From Planctomycetia bacterium (lineage in GTDB: Bacteria; Planctomycetota; Phycisphaerae; Phycisphaerales; UBA1924): a stretch of 7,662 nucleotides of DNA. Every line of letters starts with the position of its first letter. The first letter of the stretch is position 1. This document shows positions 1-5,721 of this stretch, piece after piece. The notes under the pieces were generated by a model. That model did no database searches, was not told the origin of the DNA, and was given only the letters and a program-made list of their open reading frames with translations. The DNA is taken from NCBI GenBank assembly GCA_005776545.1, contig SXOY01000232.1, positions 1-7,662 of the forward strand, in the 5' to 3' direction. The position numbers and the translations under genes are program-made.

Positions 1-536
1 CCATCTTCGATCGGGCCGCGTAAGCGAGTGGTTTTCAGCGAGGTCCTTTGCACAACCATGGCGCAGAGCGGAAACAACTTGCACGCGGCGAGTTCAGGTA
101 GTCCCACTAGCTTGGGAGTTTCTCCTGACTTGCCGTTCTTCACGGGGTTTCCCGGAAGCGTGCCCAGCGGTGAGCAAAAGTAATAGGTGCTGAATGCGGC
201 GGCGAGATGCGAGGACTGTGCGGTGTTGACCAGTGTTTCAAAGGCGGTGGGGGCGAGCGAATCACGCGGGTCGAGTATCGAGATAAACTCGCCGCGTGCA
301 CGGTCTAATCCGAGGTTGATCGCACTAAAGGCTGCAAGGCCAGGCGCGTGTACGAATTGGAAACGACTGTCGCTGCCAATACGTTGCAGATCCGACTCTG
401 ACAGCGGCTCGCCCGTGATCAGTACTTCCAAGTTGGTGAGTGATTGCGATCGAAGTGCATCAATCGCGCGAGCCCGAGTTGAGTTGGCAGTTGATGGAAT
501 GATGACCGAGACTGCGGGCGAGGCGGGTTCGCGCAT
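1..536 (-). CDS. Family 2 glycosyltransferase, N-terminal part (runs off left edge)
   Basis: Reading the minus strand from the ATG at 534-536 gives 178 residues with no stop before the window edge. The start MREPASPAVSVIIPS has the first beta strand typical of GT-A fold, family 2 glycosyltransferases (VSVIIP). It continues with a Rossmann-like pattern: NLEVLI (35-40), FVHAPG (61-66), NLGLDRARGEFISILD (74-89), the last matching the usual 'N.g...A.GeyI..LD' block ahead of the metal-binding DXD. Such enzymes move a sugar from a nucleotide-sugar donor onto glycans or lipids at the cytoplasmic face of the membrane. The usual DXD reads D89-P-R-D92 here, so the second acidic residue is replaced or shifted by one, and the acceptor is unknowable from this fragment. 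No in-frame ATG or GTG lies just upstream, and no clear ribosome binding site is seen. It follows rplU on the same strand but behind a terminator, so it is probably a separate unit. Family call fairly sure, specificity unknown. Confidence 0.75.
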   Translation of the reverse strand, partial: MREPASPAVSVIIPSTANSTRARAIDALRSQSLTNLEVLITGEPLSESDLQRIGSDSRFQFVHAPGLAAFSAINLGLDRARGEFISILDPRDSLAPTAFETLVNTAQSSHLAAAFSTYYFCSPLGTLPGNPVKNGKSGETPKLVGLPELAACKLFPLCAMVVQRTSLKTTRLRGPIED

Positions 537-589
537 AGATGCCCATGTATCGACCGAACTGATCCGAGCCGTTGAAAACCCAAAACCAC

Positions 590-616
590 AAAAGGCCCGC
601 CATTGGCGAGCCTTTT
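590..616 (-). terminator. Intrinsic terminator of rplU (bidirectional shape)
   Basis: A perfect outer stem AAAAGGC/GCCTTTT (590-596 with 610-616) encloses an inner stem CGCC/GGCG (598-601 with 605-608) with an ATT loop. The A run on one side and T run on the other make it usable in both directions. It lies 28 bases past the rplU stop codon, so its main job is probably to end the rplU transcript and insulate the glycosyltransferase gene. Confidence 0.8.
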
Positions 617-644
617 ATGAATTGACGAGGACTCTTATTTGGTA

Positions 645-971
645 TCAGCCCTTAATGGCGCTGACGCGGACTTTGGAGTACTTTTGGCGGTGGCCGGTCT
701 TCTTCTTCCAGGCCTTCTTTTCGCGGAACTTCTGGACGAAGATTTTGTCGCCCTTCACTTCGGCTTCGAGGACGGTGAGTTCGACGGTTGCGCCTGCGAC
801 GTAGGGGAGGCCGAGCTTGGCTGTGCCGCCTTCGGTGCCGACGACGAGGATCTTGTCCACTTTGTAAGTCGATCCGACTTTGGCTTCGCCGCCTTCGAGG
901 AGGTCGACGAGGATTTCCTGACCTTCGACGACCTTGCGCTGGCCGCCGGATTCTTCGATTACTGCGTACAT
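645..971 (-). CDS. rplU: Large ribosomal subunit protein bL21
   Basis: This 108-residue protein is ribosomal protein bL21, which binds 23S rRNA (with L20 in characterised ribosomes) during large-subunit assembly. It begins MYAVIEESGGQRKV, has the family's strand pattern (GTAKLGLPYVAGATVEL), and ends with the basic L21 signature KKKTGHRQKYSKVRVSAI. The length is close to the usual 100-105 residues. The reading frame stays open for 63 codons upstream of the chosen ATG, but that stretch does not look like L21, and GGAG (979-982) stands 7 bases before the ATG at 969-971, which settles the start. The usual partner rpmA (L27), often directly downstream, is absent; a terminator follows 28 bases past the stop instead. 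An extended -10 promoter and a leader with hairpins lie upstream. Identification is secure. Confidence 0.97.
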   Translation of the reverse strand: MYAVIEESGGQRKVVEGQEILVDLLEGGEAKVGSTYKVDKILVVGTEGGTAKLGLPYVAGATVELTVLEAEVKGDKIFVQKFREKKAWKKKTGHRQKYSKVRVSAIKG

Positions 972-978
972 TTCGAGG

Positions 979-982
979 CTCC
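979..982 (-). promoter_or_regulatory. Ribosome binding site of rplU
   Basis: GGAG on the minus strand, 7 bases before the ATG at 971. It decides the start of rplU against the long upstream extension of the same open frame. Confidence 0.75.
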
Positions 983-1010
983 GAGCTGTGTCCACGCGGG
1001 TCTGTCGGGG

Positions 1011-1043
1011 GGTAGAGAGGGCTCTACCGGCTTTGATCCCGGT
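1011..1043 (-). promoter_or_regulatory. Two overlapping hairpins in the rplU leader
   Basis: Inside the presumed rplU 5' leader there are two perfect inverted repeats that share three bases. One is GGTAGAG/CTCTACC (1011-1017 with 1022-1028, 4-base loop); the other is ACCGG/CCGGT (1026-1030 with 1039-1043, 8-base loop). Because they overlap at 1026-1028 they cannot both form fully. This would fit a regulatory leader such as the autogenous control known for several ribosomal protein operons, but no binding site for L21 is established here, so the role is a guess. The pairing itself is seen directly. Confidence 0.35.
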
Positions 1044-1058
1044 CCGCAATGGGCCGAG

Positions 1059-1067
1059 ATGATAGCA
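1059..1067 (-). promoter_or_regulatory. Extended -10 promoter of rplU
   Basis: The minus strand reads TGCTATCAT, matching the extended -10 form TGnTATAAT with one mismatch. The -35 region at 17-base spacing (TGGCGA) is poor, which is tolerable for an extended -10 promoter. Transcription would start near 1052, giving a leader of about 80 bases before the rplU ATG. Confidence 0.45.
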
Positions 1068-1159
1068 GGGGGATAGCGACTTCGCCAGTTTTGGCGGCGA
1101 CATCCAATCAAAATACGAACAACAAGCACTTTTCCTACCTAATTCACTAAAAACCGGCA

Positions 1160-1186
1160 TTGATCAGGCAAAATTCCCTCTATAAG
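1160..1186 (+). promoter_or_regulatory. Possible promoter of the dockerin-type gene
   Basis: TTGATC (1160-1165) and TATAAG (1181-1186) resemble -35 and -10 boxes for a sigma-70 type factor, separated by 15 bases, which is shorter than the preferred 17. Transcription would begin near 1193, about 60 bases before the ATG at 1254. The -10 match is good (5 of 6); the spacing makes the call tentative. Confidence 0.35.
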
Positions 1187-1240
1187 TCAGGGTTGACCAC
1201 GCCCATGATGGCATGTTCAGAGTGTTCTTTCTACCAACAT

Positions 1241-1247
1241 AAAGGAG
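1241..1247 (+). promoter_or_regulatory. Ribosome binding site of the dockerin-type gene
   Basis: AAAGGAG stands 6 bases before the ATG at 1254, a near-perfect Shine-Dalgarno site. It fixes this start for the secreted protein and suggests efficient translation. Confidence 0.85.
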
Positions 1248-1253
1248 CAAGCC

Positions 1254-2285
1254 ATGAGAAAGAATCACATCATCTTCGCCGCATCTTATCTGCTCGCACA
1301 AGCCTCATTTGGTCAGGTCACCCCCTGCGATATCCAGGTGATCAACCGCGGCTTTGAAGACCCGGTGCTGGCCGATGAGCAATATTCCTATTTCATTCCG
1401 GGTTGGATTGTGATGGGTGATGCGGGAGCATTTAACCCCGATCAAAAGTCCTATCCGGGTGGCTTGGTTGTAGACGGAAGCAACTGCGGCTATGTCTCCT
1501 GCTGTGCTGGTGGGCGCACGCCGGGAATCATGACTCAGACCTTCCCGACACTGCTCACTCCCAACACCACATATGAGCTTGCTCTCGATATCGGACAGCG
1601 GCTGGAAACGCCATGGGCCAACTTCCGTCTGCAGCTCATCGGGGGATCAACGGTGCTCATTGATTCGTTGATTGACACGCCGCCAATGCCGGGCACTTTT
1701 GACAAGAGGATTTTCCAATTCAACTGTCCGCCGCTGCACCCGGCGGCAGGAACACGTCTCCAGATTCGCATGTCGCACGAGGGGGCCATTGAACACCAGG
1801 CCAATTTTGATGCGCTCGTGCTTACAGCGCAGTCAAATTGTGTGAGTATCTGCACACAGCCCGCGCCGGTGCAAACCTGCCACGGTGTGACAACTGTGTT
1901 CAAAGCGATGCACTCTGGGGTGGGTCCATTTACGTACAAATGGAGCAAAGACAATGTGGAATTGACAGATGGCTACACCGAGTGGGGATCAATCATCGTT
2001 GGCGCTGACACTCACTATCTCACAATTTACAACGTGCACACGCCCGATGACGGCGCATATGCGCTCACGATTGCAAATGACTGCGGCGAAATGAAAACGC
2101 AGGATGCAACACTCCTGGTCTGCCCAGCGGATTTCAACTGTGATGCCACCGTTGACTTCTTCGACTATCTGGACTTCGTGGATGCGTTTGCCATGAACGT
2201 GATCGCTGCAGACTGGAACGAAGACGGAACGATCGACTTCTTTGACTACCTGGACTTCGTTGACCGTTACGCGACAGGCTGCTGA
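1254..2285 (+). CDS. Secreted protein: jelly-roll-like, Ig-like and GC-type dockerin domains
   Basis: A 343-residue exported protein. Residues 1-20 form a signal peptide (basic start, hydrophobic core, small residues before Gln21). Residues about 28-192 (N-x-GFEDP, IPGW, GDAGAFNP, TTYELALDIG, QANFDALVLTA) look like a domain I recall from surface and PEP-CTERM proteins, probably a beta-sandwich. Residues about 203-289 are Ig-like: FTYKWSKDN, YLTIYNVHTPDDGAYAL and a likely Cys209/Cys277 pair. Residues 290-343 carry two dockerin-type calcium loops, D293-N295-D297-D301-D304 and D320-N322-D324-D328-D331, each followed by the same YLDFVD stretch, ending in Gly-Cys. I recall such Gly-Cys-ending modules from Phycisphaerae. 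Classical dockerins bind cohesins in cellulosomes; here a surface-anchoring or sorting role is an inference. Cys296 replaces the usual Gly in loop one. There are twelve Cys in total, ten of them after residue 80 or in the last two domains. The gene is monocistronic, with its own ribosome binding site and terminator. Ligand unknown. Confidence 0.85.
   Translation: MRKNHIIFAASYLLAQASFGQVTPCDIQVINRGFEDPVLADEQYSYFIPGWIVMGDAGAFNPDQKSYPGGLVVDGSNCGYVSCCAGGRTPGIMTQTFPTLLTPNTTYELALDIGQRLETPWANFRLQLIGGSTVLIDSLIDTPPMPGTFDKRIFQFNCPPLHPAAGTRLQIRMSHEGAIEHQANFDALVLTAQSNCVSICTQPAPVQTCHGVTTVFKAMHSGVGPFTYKWSKDNVELTDGYTEWGSIIVGADTHYLTIYNVHTPDDGAYALTIANDCGEMKTQDATLLVCPADFNCDATVDFFDYLDFVDAFAMNVIAADWNEDGTIDFFDYLDFVDRYATGC
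2151..2262 (+). repeat. Internal duplication encoding the two dockerin-type calcium loops
   Basis: Two imperfect copies, roughly 2151-2181 and 2232-2262, about 81 bases apart, both encode DFFDYLDFVD and differ mostly at third codon positions. This shows protein-level conservation of an old duplication rather than a recent copying event. Confidence 0.7.
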
Positions 2286-2324
2286 TGTCTTGGAGTGGAG
2301 GTCCAGGCGGGGTGGTAAACACCT

Positions 2325-2336
2325 GCCCGTCCGGGC
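2325..2336 (+). other. Small GC-rich hairpin upstream of the terminator
   Basis: GCCCGTCCGGGC can fold as GCCC/GGGC with a GTCC loop. It lies 9 bases before the main terminator hairpin and has no T run, so on the plus strand it may help protect the 3' end. On the minus strand it lies beyond the ptsI stop and may aid termination there. Confidence 0.4.
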
Positions 2337-2345
2337 TTAAGAGAG

Positions 2346-2372
2346 GCCCCGGCTTTGAGTCGGGGCTTTTTT
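2346..2372 (+). terminator. Intrinsic terminator of the dockerin-type gene
   Basis: A nine-pair stem (2346-2354 with 2358-2366, one G-T pair, loop TTG) is followed directly by six T (2367-2372). It lies 60 bases past the stop codon at 2285. On the minus strand no T run follows the stem, so it is mainly a plus-strand terminator, protecting the convergent ptsI that ends at 2378. Confidence 0.88.
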
Positions 2373-2377
2373 ACTTC

Positions 2378-4207
2378 CTACTCCTCCAGCCCAAACGCTT
2401 CGGGCACGATCTTTCTTGCGCGCTCGCGCATCAGCGCCTGAACCTGCACATCGCTGTCCATGCTCAACGCCTGCCGCGCAAGGCGGCGGCATGTTTCGAT
2501 TTTCACACTGCGAATCAGTCGTTTCATCTGTGGGATCGTTGAACTAGTGCTCGAGAGTGTTCGCAGGCCCAGGCCCATCAACAGCAGCGCAAACTCAAGA
2601 TCGGCCGCGCTCTCGCCGCAGCAGGAGAGTGGAATGTTGCGGCGTTTTGCCACGCGCGCCACATCGCGGATCAATCGGATGACAGCAGGGTGGAACGGGT
2701 TGTAGAGATGCGCCACGCGCTCGTTGGTTCGATCGACTGCCAATGTGTACTGCACCAGGTCGTTGGTGCCGATTGAAAAGAAATCTGCTTCGTGTGCGAA
2801 CGTGTCCGCCATCAATGCGGCACTGGGCACTTCGACCATCATGCCGACTTTGATTTTGGAGTCGAATGCGTGGCCCTCTTCGGCAAGATCTTCCATCACA
2901 TCGTTGAACAGATACTTGGCCTGCCTGAATTCGCTGGTACTGGTGATCAACGGGAACATCACCTTGATCTGACCCTTTGTGCACGTTTTCAAGCCGCTGG
3001 CACGCAAGATTGCCCGCAACTGCCGCTTGAAACTCGCGTGGTTTTTCAGGCTGTACCGGATCGAGCGCAAGCCCAGAAACGGATTTCGCTCAGGAATTTC
3101 CGTCCGGCTCTGCGTGTATTTGTCTGCGCCAAGATCAAGCGTGCGGATCGTCAGCGGCCGCCCTTTGAGCAGTTCCAGGCACTGTTTGTACGCCGCGAAA
3201 TGCTCGCCTTCGGTTGCATCGGTACCTTTGGTCAAGACCAGGAATTCGGTGCGATAGAGTCCGATTCCCACGCCGCCATCATCAATTACTTTCTTGACTT
3301 CTTCAGGAAACTCGATGTTTCCCAGCAGCTCAATCGCGACGCCATCCTGTGTCACCGCGGGCAAGTCGCTGAGTTCGTTGAGCGTGATCTGGTAGTTTTT
3401 CTTTTGCTCAAGATATTCTAAGGTCTTGGCCACCTGCGCTTCAGATGGATGCAGGATCACTTCGCCATGATCACCATCGAGAATAGCAAGCGTCCACTCC
3501 GCGCCGCTCTGAGCAACTTCTGCCGCGAGGCTGCCGCACCCAACAACTGCGGGCAATCCCAATGCTCGCGCCACACTCGCCGTGTGGCTGGTTCTGCCAC
3601 CAAGATCTGTAGCAAAACCAAGCACTTTCTTGCGATCAAAACCAGCGCATTGGCTGGGCGTCAAATCTCTGGCAACGAGAATCACTTCATGATTGAGTTC
3701 TTTGAGGCGAGTATCTTGCTCGCCCTGCAACTCGCGCACCAGCCGCGTCGCAAGGTCATCGATGTCGTTCACCTTGGTGGCAAAAACCGAGTCGGTCTTG
3801 GTTCGAAATGCCGACGCCAATTGCCCCAGCGTCGCGCTCACCGCAAACTCAGCGCAGACCTTGTCGGTCTCGATCATCTTTCGCATCGGGTTCAACAGCG
3901 ACTTGTCCTGCAGCATTCCCTTGTGAAACAAGAAGATCTTCGCCGCCTCTTTCCCCATTTCCTTCTCGGCCTGCGCATAAATCTTCTGCAAATCCTCAAG
4001 GCTCGACTTCACCGCCGCATCAAACCGTGCAAGCTCTTCTTTCACCGCCGTTGCCGCGATAACTCGCCGCCCGACCAGGCCCGCTTCATCCGCCAGCAGA
4101 TGGACCCGCGCAATAACTATTCCGGGCGAGACATTCAGCCCTTTGAGCACAATCGGAGGCGGTCCCTTCTCATCCTTACTCGGCTTTGTCGTCGGTTTGT
4201 TGGCCAC
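2378..4207 (-). CDS. ptsI: PEP-protein phosphotransferase (PTS enzyme I)
   Basis: This 609-residue cytoplasmic enzyme takes phosphate from phosphoenolpyruvate and passes it to HPr, the first step of the phosphotransferase system. The order is as in the family: N-terminal swivelling domain starting at GLNVSPGI (23-30), the phosphohistidine site GGRTSHTA with His208, then the PEP-binding barrel with RTEFL (Arg319), RTLDLGADK (Arg355), NPFLGLRSIR (375-384), MMVEVP (Glu459), FSIGTNDLVQY (Asp483) and the catalytic Cys in CCGE (Cys530). All key residues are present, so it should be active. E. coli enzyme I has 575 residues; the extra length includes a Lys-rich head of about 18 residues. The start is GTG (4207-4205) with AGGA 6 bases upstream; an ATG at 4214 is out of frame. 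HPr and sugar-specific components are not in the window, so it may serve sugar uptake or a regulatory PTS. It is transcribed away from rho across a 248-base gap. Confidence 0.96.
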   Translation of the reverse strand: MANKPTTKPSKDEKGPPPIVLKGLNVSPGIVIARVHLLADEAGLVGRRVIAATAVKEELARFDAAVKSSLEDLQKIYAQAEKEMGKEAAKIFLFHKGMLQDKSLLNPMRKMIETDKVCAEFAVSATLGQLASAFRTKTDSVFATKVNDIDDLATRLVRELQGEQDTRLKELNHEVILVARDLTPSQCAGFDRKKVLGFATDLGGRTSHTASVARALGLPAVVGCGSLAAEVAQSGAEWTLAILDGDHGEVILHPSEAQVAKTLEYLEQKKNYQITLNELSDLPAVTQDGVAIELLGNIEFPEEVKKVIDDGGVGIGLYRTEFLVLTKGTDATEGEHFAAYKQCLELLKGRPLTIRTLDLGADKYTQSRTEIPERNPFLGLRSIRYSLKNHASFKRQLRAILRASGLKTCTKGQIKVMFPLITSTSEFRQAKYLFNDVMEDLAEEGHAFDSKIKVGMMVEVPSAALMADTFAHEADFFSIGTNDLVQYTLAVDRTNERVAHLYNPFHPAVIRLIRDVARVAKRRNIPLSCCGESAADLEFALLLMGLGLRTLSSTSSTIPQMKRLIRSVKIETCRRLARQALSMDSDVQVQALMRERARKIVPEAFGLEE

Positions 4208-4213
4208 GCGGCA

Positions 4214-4217
4214 TCCT
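4214..4217 (-). promoter_or_regulatory. Ribosome binding site of ptsI
   Basis: AGGA on the minus strand lies 6 bases before the GTG start of ptsI at 4207. It supports GTG as start codon; no in-frame ATG is available near the beginning of the enzyme I homology. Confidence 0.55.
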
Positions 4218-4260
4218 AGCTATCTTCCCATTCGCTCGCGACAAACTGAGATACTACCTA

Positions 4261-4455
4261 CCGCACCCGCCGCCCCCGCCGCAAACATGCTACCATTCCC
4301 TCGTTCACTGCGGCACGATGTCGCCAAAGCGTTCCTCATGAACGCCCAAACAGACGCACATGTGCCGCCCTGAAATCCTCTAACGTCCTTTCGAAGCCCG
4401 CCGCTTTCTCGCGCCGGTTTCTGCTCTGATCCCAATTTGGCCCCAATTTGAGACC
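4261..4455 (+). promoter_or_regulatory. C-rich, G-poor leader region upstream of rho
   Basis: A hand count over 4261-4440 gives about 73 C against 36 G in 180 bases on the plus strand. Rho loads on unstructured C-rich, G-poor RNA, and rho of E. coli is known to control its own transcription by attenuation in its leader, so this stretch could be a Rho-loading site. No convincing -35/-10 pair for rho was found here. The composition is seen; the regulation is inferred. Confidence 0.3.
4431..4450 (+). repeat. Tandem CCCAATTTG repeat before rho
   Basis: CCCAATTTG occurs at 4431-4439 and again at 4442-4450, an 11-base period, ending 5 bases before the rho ATG. One DNA turn of spacing could suit a protein binding the same DNA face, or the pair could be two RNA sites for a translational control; it could also be chance. 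Confidence 0.5.
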
Positions 4456-5706
4456 ATGCTTCCGTACGCTCCACAGCCCTCAATGACACAGATTATCACA
4501 GGCATTCTCGAATGGCCTACCAGAGCCTCCGACCCTCAACTCGGGCGACTTCGCCAGGTCGCTGATGCAACCATCATCGCGCGCCCCGATGACCCGATCG
4601 TCCCGATCGAACTGGGTGAACGCTTCCACCTACGCGCAGGACTGCAAGTCACCGTCGAACTTGGAATGCGCCGCGTCTCGCCTCCAACTTCGCGAGTCAC
4701 GCGTGTCGATCGCAATGCCCCTCGCTCAACCGTCATGGCGCCGATCGCCGAGCGGATTACCGCCATCGAGGGAAAAGATCCGCACACTTGGTTTGGACTC
4801 AAGCCTTTTGAAGACCTTACCTCCATCGACCCGCAACCGCGCCTCACGCTCGAGTATCCGGGTTGCCCCGCTTCCTGCCGCCTGATTGATCTCTTTTGCC
4901 CCATTGGCCGCGGCACGCGCGGGCTGATTGTCTCGCCGCCAAAGGCGGGCAAAACCACGCTCCTCAAAGACATCGCCATCGCACTGCTTCGCAATCATCG
5001 CGATATTGATCTCTACATGCTGTTAGTCGACGAACGCCCAGAAGAAGTGACCGACTTCACTCGCACCATCACCAAAGCCGCTGAAGAATTCCCCAGTGCT
5101 GAAAATCTCTCGCCCGCCCGCCGCGCACGCGTCATCGCCTCATCAAACGATCACGGTGTTGAGCGCCACCTGACCGTCAGCATCAACACCGTCGAGCGCT
5201 GCAAACGCCTTGTCGAAATGGGGCGCCACGTTGTGGTGCTGCTCGATTCCCTGACACGACTGGGCCGCGCGTTTAACACGTCCAATCAACACGCAACCGG
5301 TGGCCGCACGCTTACTGGCGGCATTGACTCGAAAGCACTCGAAGTCCCCAAGATGATTTTCGGTGCAGCCCGCAACGCCGAGGGTGTTGGCTCGCTCACC
5401 ATCATCGCTACATGTCTGGTCGATACCGGCTCAGCGATGGACCAGGTGATCTTCGAAGAGTTCAAGGGAACCGGCAACTCTGAACTTGTGCTCGATCGCA
5501 AAGTCGCCGAACGCCGCCTCTTCCCCGCCATGAATCTCGCAGAAAGCGGCACACGCAAAGAAGACAAATTGCTCGCCGAGTCTGAACTCAAGACCATGAC
5601 CGCCTTGCGTCGCAATCTCATTTCCATGCCCCCGCATCAGCAGATTGAACGCCTGCTCGCCGCAATGGAAAAATTCAAAACCAACGCCCAACTCATCGGC
5701 GGCTGA
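4456..5706 (+). CDS. rho: Transcription termination factor Rho, divergent short form
   Basis: A 416-residue hexameric RNA-dependent ATPase that ends transcription by pulling on nascent RNA. The ATPase core is intact: PIGRGTRGLIVSPPKAGKT with Walker A (161-168), catalytic Glu in VDERPEEVT (Glu193), Walker B VVVLLDSLTRLGRAFN (Asp264), Q loop TLTGGID (285-291), R loop EFKGTGN (335-341) and arginine finger region SGTRKE (Arg367). The N-terminus is unusual. The helical bundle before the cold-shock-like domain of E. coli Rho is missing; residues 14-70 still align (G-x-LE, PDD, ERFHLRAG), but the RNA-binding aromatics Phe62, Phe64 and Tyr80 of E. coli appear as Leu, Arg and Ile. About 17 extra residues lie between PEEVT and VIASS (roughly 201-225). 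The start is uncertain between ATG 4456 and ATG 4483, both lacking a clear ribosome binding site; an in-frame stop lies at 4381. It could be the only Rho or a second copy. No intrinsic terminator follows; the next gene converges 15 bases on. Confidence 0.95.
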   Translation: MLPYAPQPSMTQIITGILEWPTRASDPQLGRLRQVADATIIARPDDPIVPIELGERFHLRAGLQVTVELGMRRVSPPTSRVTRVDRNAPRSTVMAPIAERITAIEGKDPHTWFGLKPFEDLTSIDPQPRLTLEYPGCPASCRLIDLFCPIGRGTRGLIVSPPKAGKTTLLKDIAIALLRNHRDIDLYMLLVDERPEEVTDFTRTITKAAEEFPSAENLSPARRARVIASSNDHGVERHLTVSINTVERCKRLVEMGRHVVVLLDSLTRLGRAFNTSNQHATGGRTLTGGIDSKALEVPKMIFGAARNAEGVGSLTIIATCLVDTGSAMDQVIFEEFKGTGNSELVLDRKVAERRLFPAMNLAESGTRKEDKLLAESELKTMTALRRNLISMPPHQQIERLLAAMEKFKTNAQLIGG

Positions 5707-5721
5707 AACGAACTATCTATA

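Noticed and set aside
187..804. Long plus-strand open frame of 205 codons
   Set aside because: It runs antisense to the glycosyltransferase and into the antisense of rplU; its product is Ser/Arg-rich with no family pattern, while the opposite strand has clear homology.
639..1076. Plus-strand open frame of 145 codons opposite rplU
   Set aside because: It is the antisense of L21; its acidic Phe-rich product (repeated Asp/Glu/Phe/Ala) mirrors Lys/Glu-rich L21 codons.
972..1160. N-terminal extension of rplU to an ATG at 1160
   Set aside because: The added 63 residues do not resemble L21, cover the promoter and leader, and the good ribosome binding site lies at the internal ATG.
2792..4219. Several plus-strand open frames opposite ptsI (209 and 256 codons)
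   Set aside because: The minus strand encodes enzyme I with all catalytic residues throughout; the plus frames give Arg/His-rich products without family features.
4261..4283. CCGC-rich low-complexity stretch as a tandem repeat
   Set aside because: The units are irregular and short, so it is better described as part of the C-rich leader than as a true repeat array.
4338..4373. An 11-codon open frame upstream of rho as a leader peptide
   Set aside because: There is no ribosome binding site, no regulatory codon run, and no terminator/antiterminator pair beside it.
4220..4489. Minus-strand open frame of 89 codons in the ptsI-rho gap
   Set aside because: It overlaps the start of rho, has no ribosome binding site, and its product has no recognisable pattern.
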